Positions 10,313 to 23,300 of a stretch of DNA of 64,000 bases are shown here, piece by piece. The first letter of the stretch is position 1, and each line of letters starts with the position of its first letter. Under the pieces are notes generated by a model. That model was not told where the DNA came from and searched no databases. It worked only from the letters and a program-made list of their open reading frames with translations. A program made the position numbers and the translations under genes. The stretch comes from Beaufortia kweichowensis (Eukaryota > Chordata > Actinopteri > Cypriniformes > Gastromyzontidae), in assembly GCA_019155185.1 (NCBI GenBank), contig CM032797.1:4574881-4638880 (forward strand), given 5' to 3'.

Positions 10313-13300
10313 TTAGATCTTGTTGAAGGCGGCGATGTCAACACTCTGGACCTAAACCATAATGAGAATTACATTTAGTTTAGTTAAACAAATAAAATCA
10401 AATTGTGAGGAGAAAATTCATCATATCAATATTTAAGAACTCTTAAACACTTAATAAACACAATATTTTGCACAAGAGATAAACTATATTTTGCACAAAC
10501 AAAATGAAAAGTTTGTTATACTTTTAATTTGTAAAAAGACACCTTCCACACTCACATAGTCTTCAAACTTTGTGATCTCCTCTTCCAGAATGTCTGTTCC
10601 CACTTTATCGTCTTCGACCACACATCCAATCTGGAGCTTTTTGATGCCGTAGCCGACGGGAACCAGTTTAGATGCTCCCCACAGGAGCCCGTCCATCTGT
10701 ATGGAGCGCACACACTCCTCCAGCTTTTTCATATCGGTCTCATCATCCCACTAATGAATAAAAAAAGACACATTAGCAGAGCAGAAAAGATTGAGACATT
10801 ATTCTACACTAAAGATTCAGGGAATCTTACAGGTTTGACGTCCAGCAGGATGGAGGATTTGGCGATGAGGGCGGGTTTCTTTGATTTCTTCTCAGAGTAC
10901 GCCTTCACTCTCTCGGCTTTGATGCGCTCTGCCTCCTCGTCTTCCTCGTCGCTGCCAAACAGGTCAATGTCGTCGTCGTCATCAGCTCCGTTTTGTTCCT
11001 CGACCTTGGGCTTCTGGACAGGAGCGGCCTGAAGAAAAAAATTGTTGTATTTCATTTCGTAATGTTCATTAATGGAAGCACCAAAAAAGAATGACAAAGA
11101 TGAGATGTACCTTGGCGACGGGAGCCGTCTTTAGAGCTGGACCTTGACTCTTCTCCAGTACGGCCATTCTGGACTCCAGTTTGGACAGCATGGCTCTTAA
11201 ATCACCCACCACTGAAAAACACAAACACTGCATTATTTTCACATCGATCACAGATTCAACATCAGATGTACTGTACAAAATGGAGTAGTGCAATATTATT
11301 ATTAGAGTTCACCTTCATCTTCATCATTGGTCTCGTGATACAAATTAGTAGATCAGGTCAAAAACTCCCCAAAACTGACTGGAATTACTATCTTTGTTGG
11401 GTGGTTTACCAAAACCACACACATACACACATACACACACTTTGTGCAAGTTCTTGTTGTCCAGTTCCAGACTCTTGATACGAGAGATAAGTTCACTTTG
11501 ATCTTCAGATTTACTGGCATTCTGACTCTGCAATTCATATAAAAAATGAGATTGTTAATGTATGAAGAGCACAAAACACCATACAAAAGCATTCTGAAAT
11601 CAAACACATGCAGTGTTATGACCACAGACACACCAAACAAAAGGTTAATGGACCTCAAACCCACATGAAGTATACTGTATACAGTATACTTCATGTATAC
11701 TATACTTTCTGGTTTGAGAAAACATAACCTTAACTTCCAGAATGACCCAAGAAACTACAAAGTTAACACACTGATCCAAGAGAACCCAAAGAACCGTTAG
11801 AATTCCGGGTCAGAGTTTGTGCAGTGAGAACCAGGGCTGGGTGATATATTACTAAATATTGAATACCGTCTAAAATTCAGGTCACTGACAGCATCAACAT
11901 GCACTTTTACTCCCCTTTTAATATCACAGGTAGTGTAAAGCATAACTCCTAATCAAAACACAAGTGTGAATAAAAGAGAAATGGGAGTGGATCATAAATT
12001 AGCCTTCAGAAACGATACACAATCTGTAACAAGCAGGTGGTTTGGTCTTTCAGAAAACACATACCAAGCAAAATCCTGTTACGTGGAAGTTGTTCAAGAA
12101 CACAATCAGGACACAGGATGATAGCACAACCAAGTCAATCATCTACAGCATCATGTTTATTTTATAACATAAACGTAGTTATTTTATAACTAGAATGGTA
12201 CTACATTTTTTATCATGTTTATGCACTAAATATTTTGTATGTTCTATTCAAATCATTTTTTTTCTTTAGGCTAAATAATTACCTATTCTACAGCATAAGC
12301 AAACATATCAAGATTTGGGTAGATTTGAGAAAATATTTATACTTTTTACTTGCTGCATCATGCACTTATTTATTTGTCCTGCATTAAAGTATGTTAAGCT
12401 TAACATGTTAAAAACACTGAACACACATGCACAGACCCGACTGCTGCTGAAACTCGATGTCAAGCAGTGAAAAGTGTGTAACGCTGCATTCACATGCTCT
12501 TCACACGGGTGTTGGGTTATCCACCCAAAAACACTTACGGTTTTCCTCTCTCTGGGTTTTTGAGGGCGAACGTGCCCTTTACCTGCCTGCAGCGCAGTCT
12601 TGACCTGAGACATTTACATTTCACCAACACAATTACAAAACAACCAGAAACAGTAACACAGCTCAAAAGATTCAATGAAAGAATCCTTTGATGCAGTTTT
12701 TCATCAGTTTCAATGGTCTTAACATAGCCTTCAGTTTCTGAGTTTCAATTTAAAGAGATTGTCGAGTTAATTTCTGCCCAAGGTTTTCTGGCATTAGTCA
12801 CTATCCATTTTAATTGTACAGACAGAGCAGCTTTTCCGATAAATATCTAAGTTTCAACAGGAACAACAACAATGCATATTATACAATGAAAATGGCGATA
12901 AACCAGCTCTTTAAAGCTGCAATCTTTTACTTTATTTGGTTAAAAATACACAAAAATCAGCAAACTGGAGACAAAAAAATATCAGTGTTAAAATGTCTCC
13001 TTACCCTGCCTCGATTCACAATAGTTTGCTTATAACAATGATTTATAAGCGGAGTTGTCAGTACAATTTTGTGGGAAATGTCAGTTTTATGTCATGAAGT
13101 GAACTGCAATTTTGTATTTCCAACAGACATGGCATTACCGATTGCAGCTTTAAGAGATAATTATTAAAGAAACAAAAACATACACTTATACTATAGAGAA
13201 TACCTGTGCAAATACATTTTTTAAACTAAAAAAAATGTAAAAAGCAAAAAGTGTTTACATCAGTCATGCGGTTTACATGCTTGAATATGAGTCAGAAAAT

Positions 13301-15199
13301 GTTAAACCACAAACACACAATCACATCCGCTGACAGACAGATGAACACAAGATGTGAAAACTCACTGAATGACAAAGCAGCGCACATACATCACAAAAGA
13401 CACATAGACGCAGATGTTAATGTTGGAAAAGAGATCAAGTTAGACCAACCACCATTACAGGACATTCTGCTTTTAAGTGCTTTTAGGACCACACAGATAA
13501 ATCCAAAATATTTTTAAATATTTCTGGTTCTGAGATGATGAAAACGTCTTGATAAAAGCGTCAGCAGCACGACAACCTCAGTGTCACGATGGACAAACTT
13601 GGTGTGCAAGTGCTCTTACAAAATGATTTAGATGCTTTTTATAACAAAAGTAGCACATTTCCACAAATCCTTTGTAAAGATATTGATATTTGTCAAATAA
13701 AAAATATTACAAGAGCAACAAATATAACTAAAATAACTTTGGTATTTGTTTATGTGTAATATTTCTCTAATGTACAGGTTTGCTCCAACACAGCACAATG
13801 CAAAAAATCCTTCCTATGAGAAAAGTTTGCATACCCGAACAGAAGGGAAAAGCACAAAGATCATTTACATGTTTTGATGCAAATTATAAACCATTCTGAC
13901 ACAGATTCACTTGCTTTAATGCAAAATACAGACACAGATCAGCACCATTTTAACACGGGCGACAAACGGTCTATTTTAAGATTCTTTCCATCAGTCGATT
14001 TTATATCTGGAGCACACTGATCCATAAGCTACACATGAATCTTATATTTATGCTTAGATTTAGAAGGACCGCTTTGAAAATGACTAATGGGCACGCTCAA
14101 CCTGATTTTGCCAAGTGACAGATGTTTTTGGGTCAACATAGTTCCTCAGTTCTGATTGGTTGATTGAAATGTTGTCCCAAGGTCAACAATGACGTTGACT
14201 AAACAGCATCTACCACTTGGCAAAATCTGGAAAGCCACTGGGCACATCCACCCTAGCAAAATAAAAACTATCTTTCTATGTCAAATGCCAGTTTTGGACA
14301 GATAATTCTAAAATCCTGGTTTTTCTTTTATAGTATTTATTATATAAATTATACACAGGCTCTCAAGAGGCTCGTTTGGCCTCACATTACACATGTAGAT
14401 TGGTAACCAGTGTACACAGTTTAATAGAGCAGATATTTTTGTCTCGGCCATGACACCAAAGGGGCTGAGTAAATACTGTGTACAAAAATAGCACGGGGAT
14501 ATTTTTGGAAGGCTTGTACTATAGCTTCAGTCGTAAGGCTGTTTAGCAGCTGAACCGAAAGCTGTCCTGTAAATTTCACTTGACTTGAAGAACTGGACTG
14601 GACTACTGGACATCAGTAAATATGATCAGTCCACATACATTATAAATGATTTACAGGAAGATTACAGTACAGGTTTACTATGCTGGGATTTAGTTTGCTG
14701 GTCATGGAGGCAGTACTCACTCCGGATAGGGATTTCTGGATATTCTGTCGGGCTTTAGCAATGTCCTGCAGGATGGCACTAGCTTCTCTCTCCTGGAGAA
14801 ATACAGCGGGGTAAAGAAGCCCATGTCAAACAAACCAGCAAGAGGCAGAGTGTGAGCATGCAAGCAAGCACACAAACACACACAGGTGCACACAAACATG
14901 TTCAGTGCAGAATATTGAGCATATGGGTGAGCGAGGTAAAGAAAAGCAGACACCTGGAAAACAGACCACAGACGGACGTACAGCTGATGTGTAAACAGAA
15001 ACTGATGCCTAACGGATGTTTTAGAGACCCTTAAACTGTGATGTCATAAGTGTGGTTTGACATCCAGATCTCTAGAGGGCAGTACCTGTGGAGTCTGTGC
15101 GATGCCGTTTGCACCCTCGTAGAAACGCCGCTCGGCCTCGTCGTATCTGGACTTGTCAAACCAGATCTTATCCTGGGCGAGTCCCTGAAGTCCACTCAT
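10313..15199 (-). CDS. eef1d: Elongation factor 1-delta, short form
   Basis: Guanine-nucleotide exchange subunit of the eEF1 complex, which recharges eEF1A-GDP to GTP in cytoplasmic translation. Exons, 5' to 3' on the - strand: 15199-15086, 14792-14721, 11527-11437 (donor uncertain), 11211-11111, 11028-10831, 10750-10556, 10351-10313; 269 aa. Domains: N-terminal eEF1-gamma-binding segment (KIWFDKSRYDEAERRFYEG); leucine-zipper coiled coil in exons 3-4 (LISRIKSLELDNKNLHK; LSKLESRMAVLEKS); acidic region with the CK2-type site DDDDDIDLFGSDEEDEE; C-terminal exchange domain (LLWGASKLVPVGYGIKKLQI, VVEDDKVGTDILEEEI) ending in the invariant AAFNKI, whose lysine enters the eEF1A magnesium site in known structures. 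ATG at 15199 matches the family N-terminus and follows an acceptor at 15207, so an upstream exon exists. The donor of exon 3 falls in a GT repeat; the use given here adds one residue relative to the mammalian spacing. Confidence 0.96.
11663..11696. repeat. Perfect 34-bp palindrome
   Basis: ACATGAAGTATACTGTA is followed immediately, with no spacer, by its exact reverse complement, in the large eef1d intron. It could extrude as a cruciform. Confidence 0.95.
14104..14226. mobile_element. Short inverted-repeat element (MITE)
   Basis: GATTTTGCCAAGTG at the left end and its exact complement CACTTGGCAAAATC at the right end; similarity continues inward (GATG...GTCAACA on one arm, GATG...GTCAACG on the other), giving imperfect arms of about 34 bp. 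Length 123 bp, non-coding, inside an eef1d intron. Confidence 0.75.
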
Positions 15200-16670
15200 T
15201 GTGATGCTAAGACAAGACACAAACCAGAAAAAGAGACAAACACGTTAGAACAAGTGTGTTGAAGCAAAATTCAAATGTGCGGCTTTGGTAAAACTTCAAA
15301 AGAAAACCAGTGCAAATGCGATATTGTAGAAAATTAGTTACTTTATTACTTTGTGAGTTACTTTAGTAATTTACTAAATAAATTACTTTAACGATTCTGC
15401 ATCTATTCACAAAAGGGCATTAATACACAAGCAAATCAAGCAGAGCAAGACAAACACAAAACCACATGTCCATTCCTGTATTTTTACATATCATTTTCAC
15501 CAATATTGATTTACTAGTTGTGTTCTTGAGATCCCAAGCAGGCATTTTTTCCAAAGCCACCTTTTGTTTCCAAACATCTCATGGTCAAATGTAAATCAAA
15601 CCTGCACAATTTAATCGCTGCTCTGTAAAAATGTGCTGTGCAAATAATCAAAATAAACTTTGTCTAATTTTACTCCTTAGAGTTAAACAAACACTTCAAA
15701 TGTAAACGTCAGGTAAAATAAACAGAGCAAAAGAAAGTCGTAAACTGCTAGTTTAAATTAACACAGCAGACATGAGGCCTGTTCATATCATGGACAACAA
15801 CTATAACAATACTCTTCAAAAATTATAACAAAACTATATGAGTTTTAAAACTTTAAATATCTTAACTAACTTGAACTATAATGATAACAACACAGAGAAA
15901 TGATATCATTGGGATCACTTTCAGAACGATTCTTTCCAACTAATAAACCAAACATTTAAAGTACATGTGTAATAATACAATCAGTTTATAATACTATACA
16001 ATATACAATATTAAAAATGATAAACAATATCACAATATTTTTTATTAAAATTAAAAAATATATATTTATTTATTTCCAAAACAGTAACAATTGTTTTGTT
16101 TTCTGTTCAAACAGTTGTTATTTTGTTAAAGAATTGACAATTGAATGACTAACTGAACCCTCTGTAATGTAAATTAATAATAAAAAAATTACACTACATA
16201 GTTTGGAGACTAATAAAATGTTCTTTATAGCTAATATAAAGTATATAATAAAATAATAATTTAAGGTCCACATATAATTAATGTTTTTATATTACAATAA
16301 ATTATGTTGTATAGATCTAGCAGATCAGAATCATCATGTGAATCAGCTCATGGTATATTCAATAAGAATGTACAAGGACATAATTAACAGGATTATCAAA
16401 CTCCCATCCAGTAAAAGCTTTCCATTTCATTTTCTGCTGCCCCATGATTTGAACAAAAGGACAGTGTTTTGTGCGTTAAAGCCCTTGCGTTAGTTTCACA
16501 CTGATCAACCAGCAGGCAGTGATGACATGAGCCGGATTGAGGCTTTGATATATTTAGAGGTGGGTTGGGGAAAAGATGCCAAAACAAAACAATTCACAAA
16601 AACACGCAGTTCAATAACACAAGTTTTAGAGTTTTAAACCAACAGTCCCATGCCTCTAAACTAGCCATAC

Positions 16671-17170
16671 TTTTCCCTTCTCTGAGGGACGTGTTCGGTC
16701 TCGGAGTAAACTCTCTTTCTTCTAGCGTTGGGGGCACGCCAACCCCTGTGGGGTTCAGATGACGAGCGATGATGCGTGTATCCCTGCTGTTGTTGTAGTG
16801 ACGCATATACATCATCCTCTCGGTACGGCTGACCAGCATTTCGTTTGGCCTTGAAGACCAAGGTCCGAGGATTTCTGTCTTTTGGGGAAGATACAACCGG
16901 GTGGTATGACGTACGCGAGCTCAACAACATCTGATAGGCATCGTCGGCTTGCTCATATATGCTGCGGTTGAACCAAACCCTCTCTCCTCTGACACCCTGT
17001 GAGATGGAATCATGATGGGAATGACCTCCTTCTTCAGAACCCTGGTGTTCAGACCGGGATGAGCGAGTTTGTTTTCTCTTTTCATCATTAGAATTTGGCA
17101 GGTCGCTCCTGCTTCCTGTCTGTACATGAGTAGTTTGGTCTTCGACTTGAGAGCCCTTCTGGTTCTCCAT
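16671..17170 (-). CDS. eef1d: eef1d long-isoform exon (eEF1B-delta-L type)
   Basis: A single open exon of 500 nt upstream of the short-form start. ATG at 17170-17168 (MENQKGS) follows a pyrimidine-rich stretch and AAG, so the acceptor may directly precede it. The donor at 16670-16669 (AA|GTATGG) leaves two bases that join the C of the 15206 exon and read N-I-T-M-S-G-L in frame, giving a predicted long form of about 438 aa. The exon encodes a Ser/Arg/His-rich, likely disordered region with a second copy of the N-terminal module: GERVWFNRSIYEQADDAYQM resembles KIWFDKSRYDEAERRFYEG of the short form and the VWLDKSLFDQAE repeat of mammalian long EEF1D. Basic clusters (EKRKQTR; NARRKRVY) could be nuclear signals. 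In mammals the long form is a nuclear heat-shock-element transcription factor; the same role here is inference. Confidence 0.85.
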
Positions 17171-17515
17171 CTTCAATCCCAATTACAGGATATGATAAGA
17201 AAAAACAAGAGGTAAATGCTAAGGATTTAGTCTTGAGTCGAGGTTAGATACAGTAAACGAGGTCAAATGGAAACCACAGATCACATCTAAACACCATGCG
17301 GAGCAAACAGGTCACATCAGCCGAAGCCACATGATCAAAAGGCATATTTTCCCTATATGGATTCATCAAGGTAACAGGACATTTTTAGTGAGTTCAGACT
17401 GTCATTTTTTTTTTTTCACCACGATTTGAAGTTAGATCTTTTGAAAAACCCCAAACACTAAAACCACCAAAAGCACCAGCAGAAAAACATATCATATACA
17501 CACACATATAGTGTC

Positions 17516-18107
17516 ATGTACATGTATAACACGTCACAGGACTTGCAAAAAAATAAAATGACAATTCTTGGTTATTTTTTACATTACGCGACAGGTTACG
17601 TGATTCCCAAGTAGGGCTGGGCGATATGGCAAAAATGTAAACTTGATAGTTTTTTCCCATATTGATCGATAACGATATATATTTCGATATATAAACTGTT
17701 AATGCTGCCGGCTTTAAAAGAGTATCCCAACTATGACTGAAGCCATAAAAATTTGAGGGTTCATTAATTACATTTTAAAGTATAGTTTTTTGTCGACAAT
17801 TTCATCATTTTTGGATAATAACTCGAGGTTAGTTTCACTTTGGTCGCTGCTTCCACTTATTTTTGTCATCCTCGTGCCGAGTTTGCTTTGCAAAGTGCCG
17901 TAGAAAATTGACTTTGTTCTTTGACGTGAACGTTAAAAGCTGCACGCTGATTGGCTGTTGTCGCATATTTCTGCTGTGTGATTGGCTCTTATATTAATCC
18001 ATAGAGTAAAAATGTACATGTATAACACGTCACAAGACTTGCAAAAAAATAAAATGACAATTCTTGGTTATTTTTTACATTATGCGACAGATTACGTGAT
18101 TCCCAAG
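17516..18107. repeat. 96-bp direct repeats flanking a 400-bp insert
   Basis: Copies at 17516-17611 and 18012-18107 have equal length and differ at only three positions, all G/A or C/T transitions. The insert starts TAGGGCTGGGCGATATGGC, a wording common in fish non-autonomous elements, and holds two ATTGG motifs. It lies in the 5' intron of eef1d. Each repeat can be framed as TG...CA, so a miniature LTR element is possible, but no flanking target duplication or primer-binding site was seen. Confidence 0.85.
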
Positions 18108-18956
18108 GACAATTTTGTTTTGCAGCATGTGTACACAAAGAGAAATAAACATTCAATGCTAGTCTGGGAGGCATGAGACTGAAGTGACAGAAACCTTTAA
18201 AATGTCATGATGGGGATCAAAGAAAATATTCAACGCCATTCAGTGCATTCAAAACCTAATGCAGTGTCATCCAATGCATTCAAAAACAACTCCAGCCTTT
18301 GGAGAGAGAAATGTGATGTCATGGCACTACTAGAACTACAAAACAAAGCCAAACATTCTCCAATACAAAGTCCATTACATGGGTTACAAACATACAGCTT
18401 ATGCCAAACATAATGTAACATGCAGTACATTTCATAGCAAACATTTTTCACACTCACCTGTGTGAGTTTTTTTGTTTGTGAAAAAACGATTACAGGGGCT
18501 TTTCACTTTCCCTTTAACAATAAGTATTTGACGATTAGGAAAGATTATACACCTACCCACAAGTACAAAATGTACTCTGGCAGTATAACACACAGTGATG
18601 CTAAAGGTTATGCTTTTTTTTTATTTCAGAAGGGTCAGGATTAGATGACACACACAGATCTGTTTGCTGTCACTCTTACCTGCTTCATGCTAGTTTTATA
18701 AAGTTCATAAACTGTAACTTGTCATTTCAGACCACTCAAAATAAGCATATCTATATGCACACATAAGAATCATAAGTATAACACGTAACGCACATGCTTT
18801 GTGATCAAGTTCACATTTCAAGTAGTTTAAAAGTTACACCGGATTTTCTGTTGAGCCACGTGGCGCGACAGGAAAAGCTAAACTCTTCGGTGATACCGCA
18901 ATATCACAGTCATATATTTTATACTATGGTGAAGAAAAAGAATAAGTTTGACTTAC

Positions 18957-19028
18957 TTTTGAGAAGTTTGAGAAGTGACAAGCGGTTTGAGTTGAACTTC
19001 TCCGCTGGATTCCTCGTTACAGAAAGAG
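18957..19028 (-). promoter_or_regulatory. eef1d: Predicted eef1d non-coding first exon and 5'TOP start
   Basis: On the - strand, CCTCTTTCTG at about 19029-19020 looks like a terminal oligopyrimidine start, as expected for mRNAs of elongation factor 1 subunits, which are controlled by mTOR through 5'TOP motifs. About 70 nt downstream, CTCAAAA|GTAAGTC is a strong donor (GT at 18956-18955). This exon could splice either to the 15206 acceptor (short form) or to the exon at 17170 (long form). The transcription start is inferred, not shown. Confidence 0.55.
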
Positions 19029-19581
19029 GACGCCAGACACGGGTAACATGAACTTATAGCTGACGGAGGGGTGTTTGTTAAACTGTTATTATCTACAAGA
19101 TTACATACAATAATATTGTACAACCCTAGCATTAAAACCTGCTTCATTTTACCTTATTAACAGATTTAATCTTGTATAACATGTTAATGTGTGTAAAGTT
19201 AAGCCAATTACTGAGGTTTTTAAAATGAAATCCCCTATTTCGTAGATGGTACGTTCTGATTGAGTTGCAGTGAAACATTCCGTCCAATGCATGTCTGCCT
19301 GACTGCTTGAATTTACAGCTGTTGACTAATGACATAAATACACAAATACGTACACAGTAATGTTGAAATGTAAAACCCGTTATATATGTGATTTAACTTA
19401 TTAAAAGTTATAACTAGACTTTATCAAGGTTCAAGAAATCAAAGGTTTTATTGTCTGCTGTATAAAACTCGCCAGCTTTATAATGGCGTTAACCACGATG
19501 CACGTGATGTTTTTTCATGACTTTGCGTACAATTTGAGCGTACAATAAGAAAATTCAGAATACTACATAAATATTTGGAAT

Positions 19582-19663
19582 ACCAGAAGTGGGGTTCGAA
19601 CCCACGCGGACATTTGTCCATTGGATCTTAAGTCCAACGCCTTAACCACTCGGCCATCCTGGT
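19582..19663 (-). tRNA. tRNA-Leu (anticodon UAA)
   Basis: An 82-nt cloverleaf on the - strand. The acceptor stem is ACCAGGA/TTCTGGT with one G-T pair. The D region GGCCGAGTGGTTAAGGC is the eukaryotic tRNA-Leu A box; the anticodon stem-loop is TTGGA-CTTAAGA-TCCAA with anticodon TAA at 19630-19628; the long variable arm (GGAC/GTCC) is typical of type II tRNAs; the B box is GGTTCGAACCC. No intron and no encoded CCA. A short T-run about 30 nt downstream may terminate RNA polymerase III. It sits between the eef1d start region and the receptor gene. Confidence 0.97.
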
Positions 19664-20389
19664 TGCCCAACGTAACGGTTTGACGTAGCGAGTAAGTTTG
19701 GTAATGACGTGAACGAACCGAAGAATTTCATTCATTCATTTCATGCAAGTCGATTTTAAATCACCGCAAACCACCTTACGTGATGGAGTGATTCATAATT
19801 TTGGTTCATGTTAGGGCCGGAGTCACAGTCTAACATCCTCTTATGTTGGGAAGTTTTTCTTGCTATTGTATTTTGCAGCTGCTGACTGTAGGACACATTT
19901 TGTAAAGCTGCTGGGACAACATGACAAATAACACTGAAATGAATGAAAACATTCAGTTGTCATAATCCTCCAAAAGAAACGTGGTGTTAAAGTGCAAAAA
20001 TATACACTGATAACTTTGTAAAGTGTTTCTGTTATCTGTTGTTATTCCTCATTTTCTGTGACTTATTCTTAAATTTAAGAGTTCTCATTGCTTTATTTTT
20101 TTATCCAGACTACATATTAGATCATTATTTAATAAGTTGAAACTGATACACATTAGACTTGCTTATATTCAGAGCTGAAATAAGGTCAGTCCGGCTGCGC
20201 GTACTGCGCGCTCTGCGCACGTGCCATGAAGACGCGTAAGTGCGCATCTACCCAAGAGCGAGTAAATCTGAGTCTGACTTCAGTCTGTCGAGTCTGAATT
20301 CAAGAAGGAGATCGTATCTTTCTATCTGAGGTGTTGCGGTGATATTCTGTGTTTCTTACTGGATTTATCACTGCTTTTCTGGGTTTAAT

Positions 20390-23300
20390 ATGACTGTTGT
20401 GCAGCTTTGTTTATTCGCGACTTTTTGGGGAGCGGTACGTCTCACAATTTCTCTATTACATTACTGATGTAGATATATTTAATTTGTCTAGTGGTCGTTA
20501 TATGAAACTTGTTTGTATAGATTCCTTTTCACAATGAGTTGATGTCTTAGTTGATAATTTATTTTAACAGGGTTTATACTGCGATTATTGTACATAATTA
20601 TAACAATTATGATAGCGTTACATTAAAGAATATTATAGAAATCCTTTTGAAATTCCAGTAATATAAAACCAATCATAAAGGATCCAAATTACTTTTCCAA
20701 TATAATACAACACTTTAAAAACATATTTTAAGACCATATTCATACAGGATAAGATTTAAATCTATATCCAAAAGAATTATTTTAATTAATTATAAGTATA
20801 AAATAATTTTATACTGTAGAACTTTTTATATTTATATTTGGTCACATTAGAACAATTAGCATTAGGTTAAAACAATGATGGAAATTGCAATAAAAGCTTT
20901 TACACTTTTTTGACTGAGAAAAAATATTTTTTGAGTAAAAATGTTGCATGTGTAACGTTGAATGCTTACATTAAATCTGAAATGACTTTTGTCTGCAAAT
21001 ATGTTTCCCAACCATCACATACTTACAAAGTTAATGCACATTTTTATTGATTATTTTTTAGGTGCAGTCCATCCATCCAGACTGTGCTATTATTAGTCAG
21101 CTTATAAGAGAGAAAGAGATCTGCATCCAGACCAGAAACAGAGAAACCAAGAACCAGACACAACAAAGAGGTTATGACAGCATGCTTACATTCATAAAAC
21201 AACTTGAAAATAGCACTTCTTTTCATGCAGGATTGTCTTTGTGTGCAGAACTAACCAACCAAAATGCAATAAAGCAGTGATGTTTTGATCCCTGTAGTTT
21301 TAATATTGCTGTTGTGGATGATTTTGTACCTGGAGAGGTGCATGGTGATTTTGTATAGCTGTAGATGAATCTGACCCCAGCAGCTGATGCACGGCCTGTC
21401 CTGATTCACTTCAGATGATTACACTGTGAATCATGTAAGAAAATCTTAACCATGTTAGTATAATTGAATAAAACAGGAGAAAGGAAGGAAACTGAAACTG
21501 GGTTAGGCACCTGCAGCATTTACTCACTTTAGATCAGCTGTTCCCAGCTGGTTTTGGACATCACGTGATGAACCAGAGAATACACAAATGGCTTATTTTC
21601 CTACATGCCTACAATCTAACTATGGGTTCATTAGAAATATTATGAACTGCATATGTCCAACAATATGCAAAATTTTTACAAAACAATGTAGAACAATCAC
21701 ATGCTCAAATAATATAATAGTATTTTTGTATTTTGCTATTCGAATACTATGTGATTAGCATTTATTGTTTAATGTCAGCATTATTTTGTTCCCTGCTGTC
21801 TGCAACCTGGACCATTAGTTGAAAATTGCAGTCTTGTGTATTAAGAGAAAACAACACTTTTATAAAATAAAAAGTGGGTGAATTTTCCCCATGTAGTACT
21901 GAAAGAGTATACAAATACTACTAGCACTAGTATTTACTACATAAAGTATACTTAAAAAAATATACTAAATAAAATGAACTTTAAGGGAATAGTTAGCATT
22001 CTTTTGTATTTCTTTTGTATTAGGTCTTTAAATAACAATCGTAAAGTCTGGAAACAGTCGATCACTGTGGGAAATCTCCCAATAAATTTTTTTTATAGTC
22101 AAGCGTAATCTTGAAAATGTTTCACCGAGTTCTTGTTAATCTGAAATGAGTTTTTACTGGCTTCTGATTATATTTCTCCCTGAAGACTGACTGTATCTCT
22201 GAGAATAGAAGTCTGCTAGTAAAAGTTCACTTCTATAGTAAGACACTTGCAGACAGACACATTGACCCACAGTACAGATGTTAATTGTGTTAGGAAACCT
22301 CGAGAGGTTTGTCTTCCTAGAGTTTGAGAATTTATGAGCTGGAGAGCAAAGTGTATAAAAGTGTGATTTTCTTGGAATATGTGTAAGGTCTTCCAATGTT
22401 TCTGAACAAGCTAAACCACAACAATATTGTTTTCTATGATTTTTGAGATGACTGAGACACCTTATGGTGCCATAAAATGAAATGGTGCCAATACACTTAT
22501 CTGAAGAAACTACCTGTAAACAACATCACAAACCTGTTTAAAGGAATACTTCCCACTGGACCATAGTAATTTTTATTCCTACTATGGAAAGTCTATGTGG
22601 TCCAATTTTGGGGTGAACTATTCCTTTAATATACAAATGACCATGAAGCAAACTCCATAAAGGTCCATTTAATGAACAATATTTGTGTTATTTGTTGAAC
22701 CTAAGATCAATTACAATTACACTCTTAAAAATAAAGATGCTTCACGATGCCATATTTAGGAACCATTTTTGACTGTATTGTTTCATTAGAACCTTCAACA
22801 TCCAGAGAATCTTTTTGTTTAACAAAAGGTTCTTTTCTAGTGCAAACTGGTTCTTTAGACTATAGAAAGGTAAGAGAGAAATCTCTTTAGAACCAAAAAT
22901 GGTCTCTTCTCTGCTCTTCTATGGCATTGCTGTGAAGAACCTTTATTTTGTACATTTATTCATTTACCAGACACATTTATCCAAAAGCAACTTACAAACA
23001 AGAGAACATTTAACATTTTGCCTAAAAAGACAACAGTATGCATAGTCTGCAAAGCTAAGTTTACAAGTAGAAATTAATATATATTTCTAATTAATATATA
23101 TAAATTATATTTCTTAATATTAAAAATATAAAATCATACAGCACAGACACGCCTAAAAAATACCTTGTTACCCTGCATGGGAACTATTCTCCAAAATAAT
23201 ATCATCATCCAACTGTCAAGTGACAAGACTTGCAATTGCACAAACCATATAAAGATTGCAATGCACCCACAGTCTTATACAAAACAATACTGCTATAAAT

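Larger units (their letters stand above)
11528..14720. other. Large eef1d intron, mostly unstructured
   Basis: A 3.2-kb intron with a short GGGCTGGGTGATAT transposon-like fragment near 11844, the palindrome at 11663 and the small element at 14104. The rest is AT-rich with no supported gene or RNA. Confidence 0.6.

Noticed and set aside
11345..11694. Frames overlapping eef1d exon 3 on the - strand
   Set aside because: Only the frame SQNASKSEDQSEL is the real exon; the others run through intron and palindrome.
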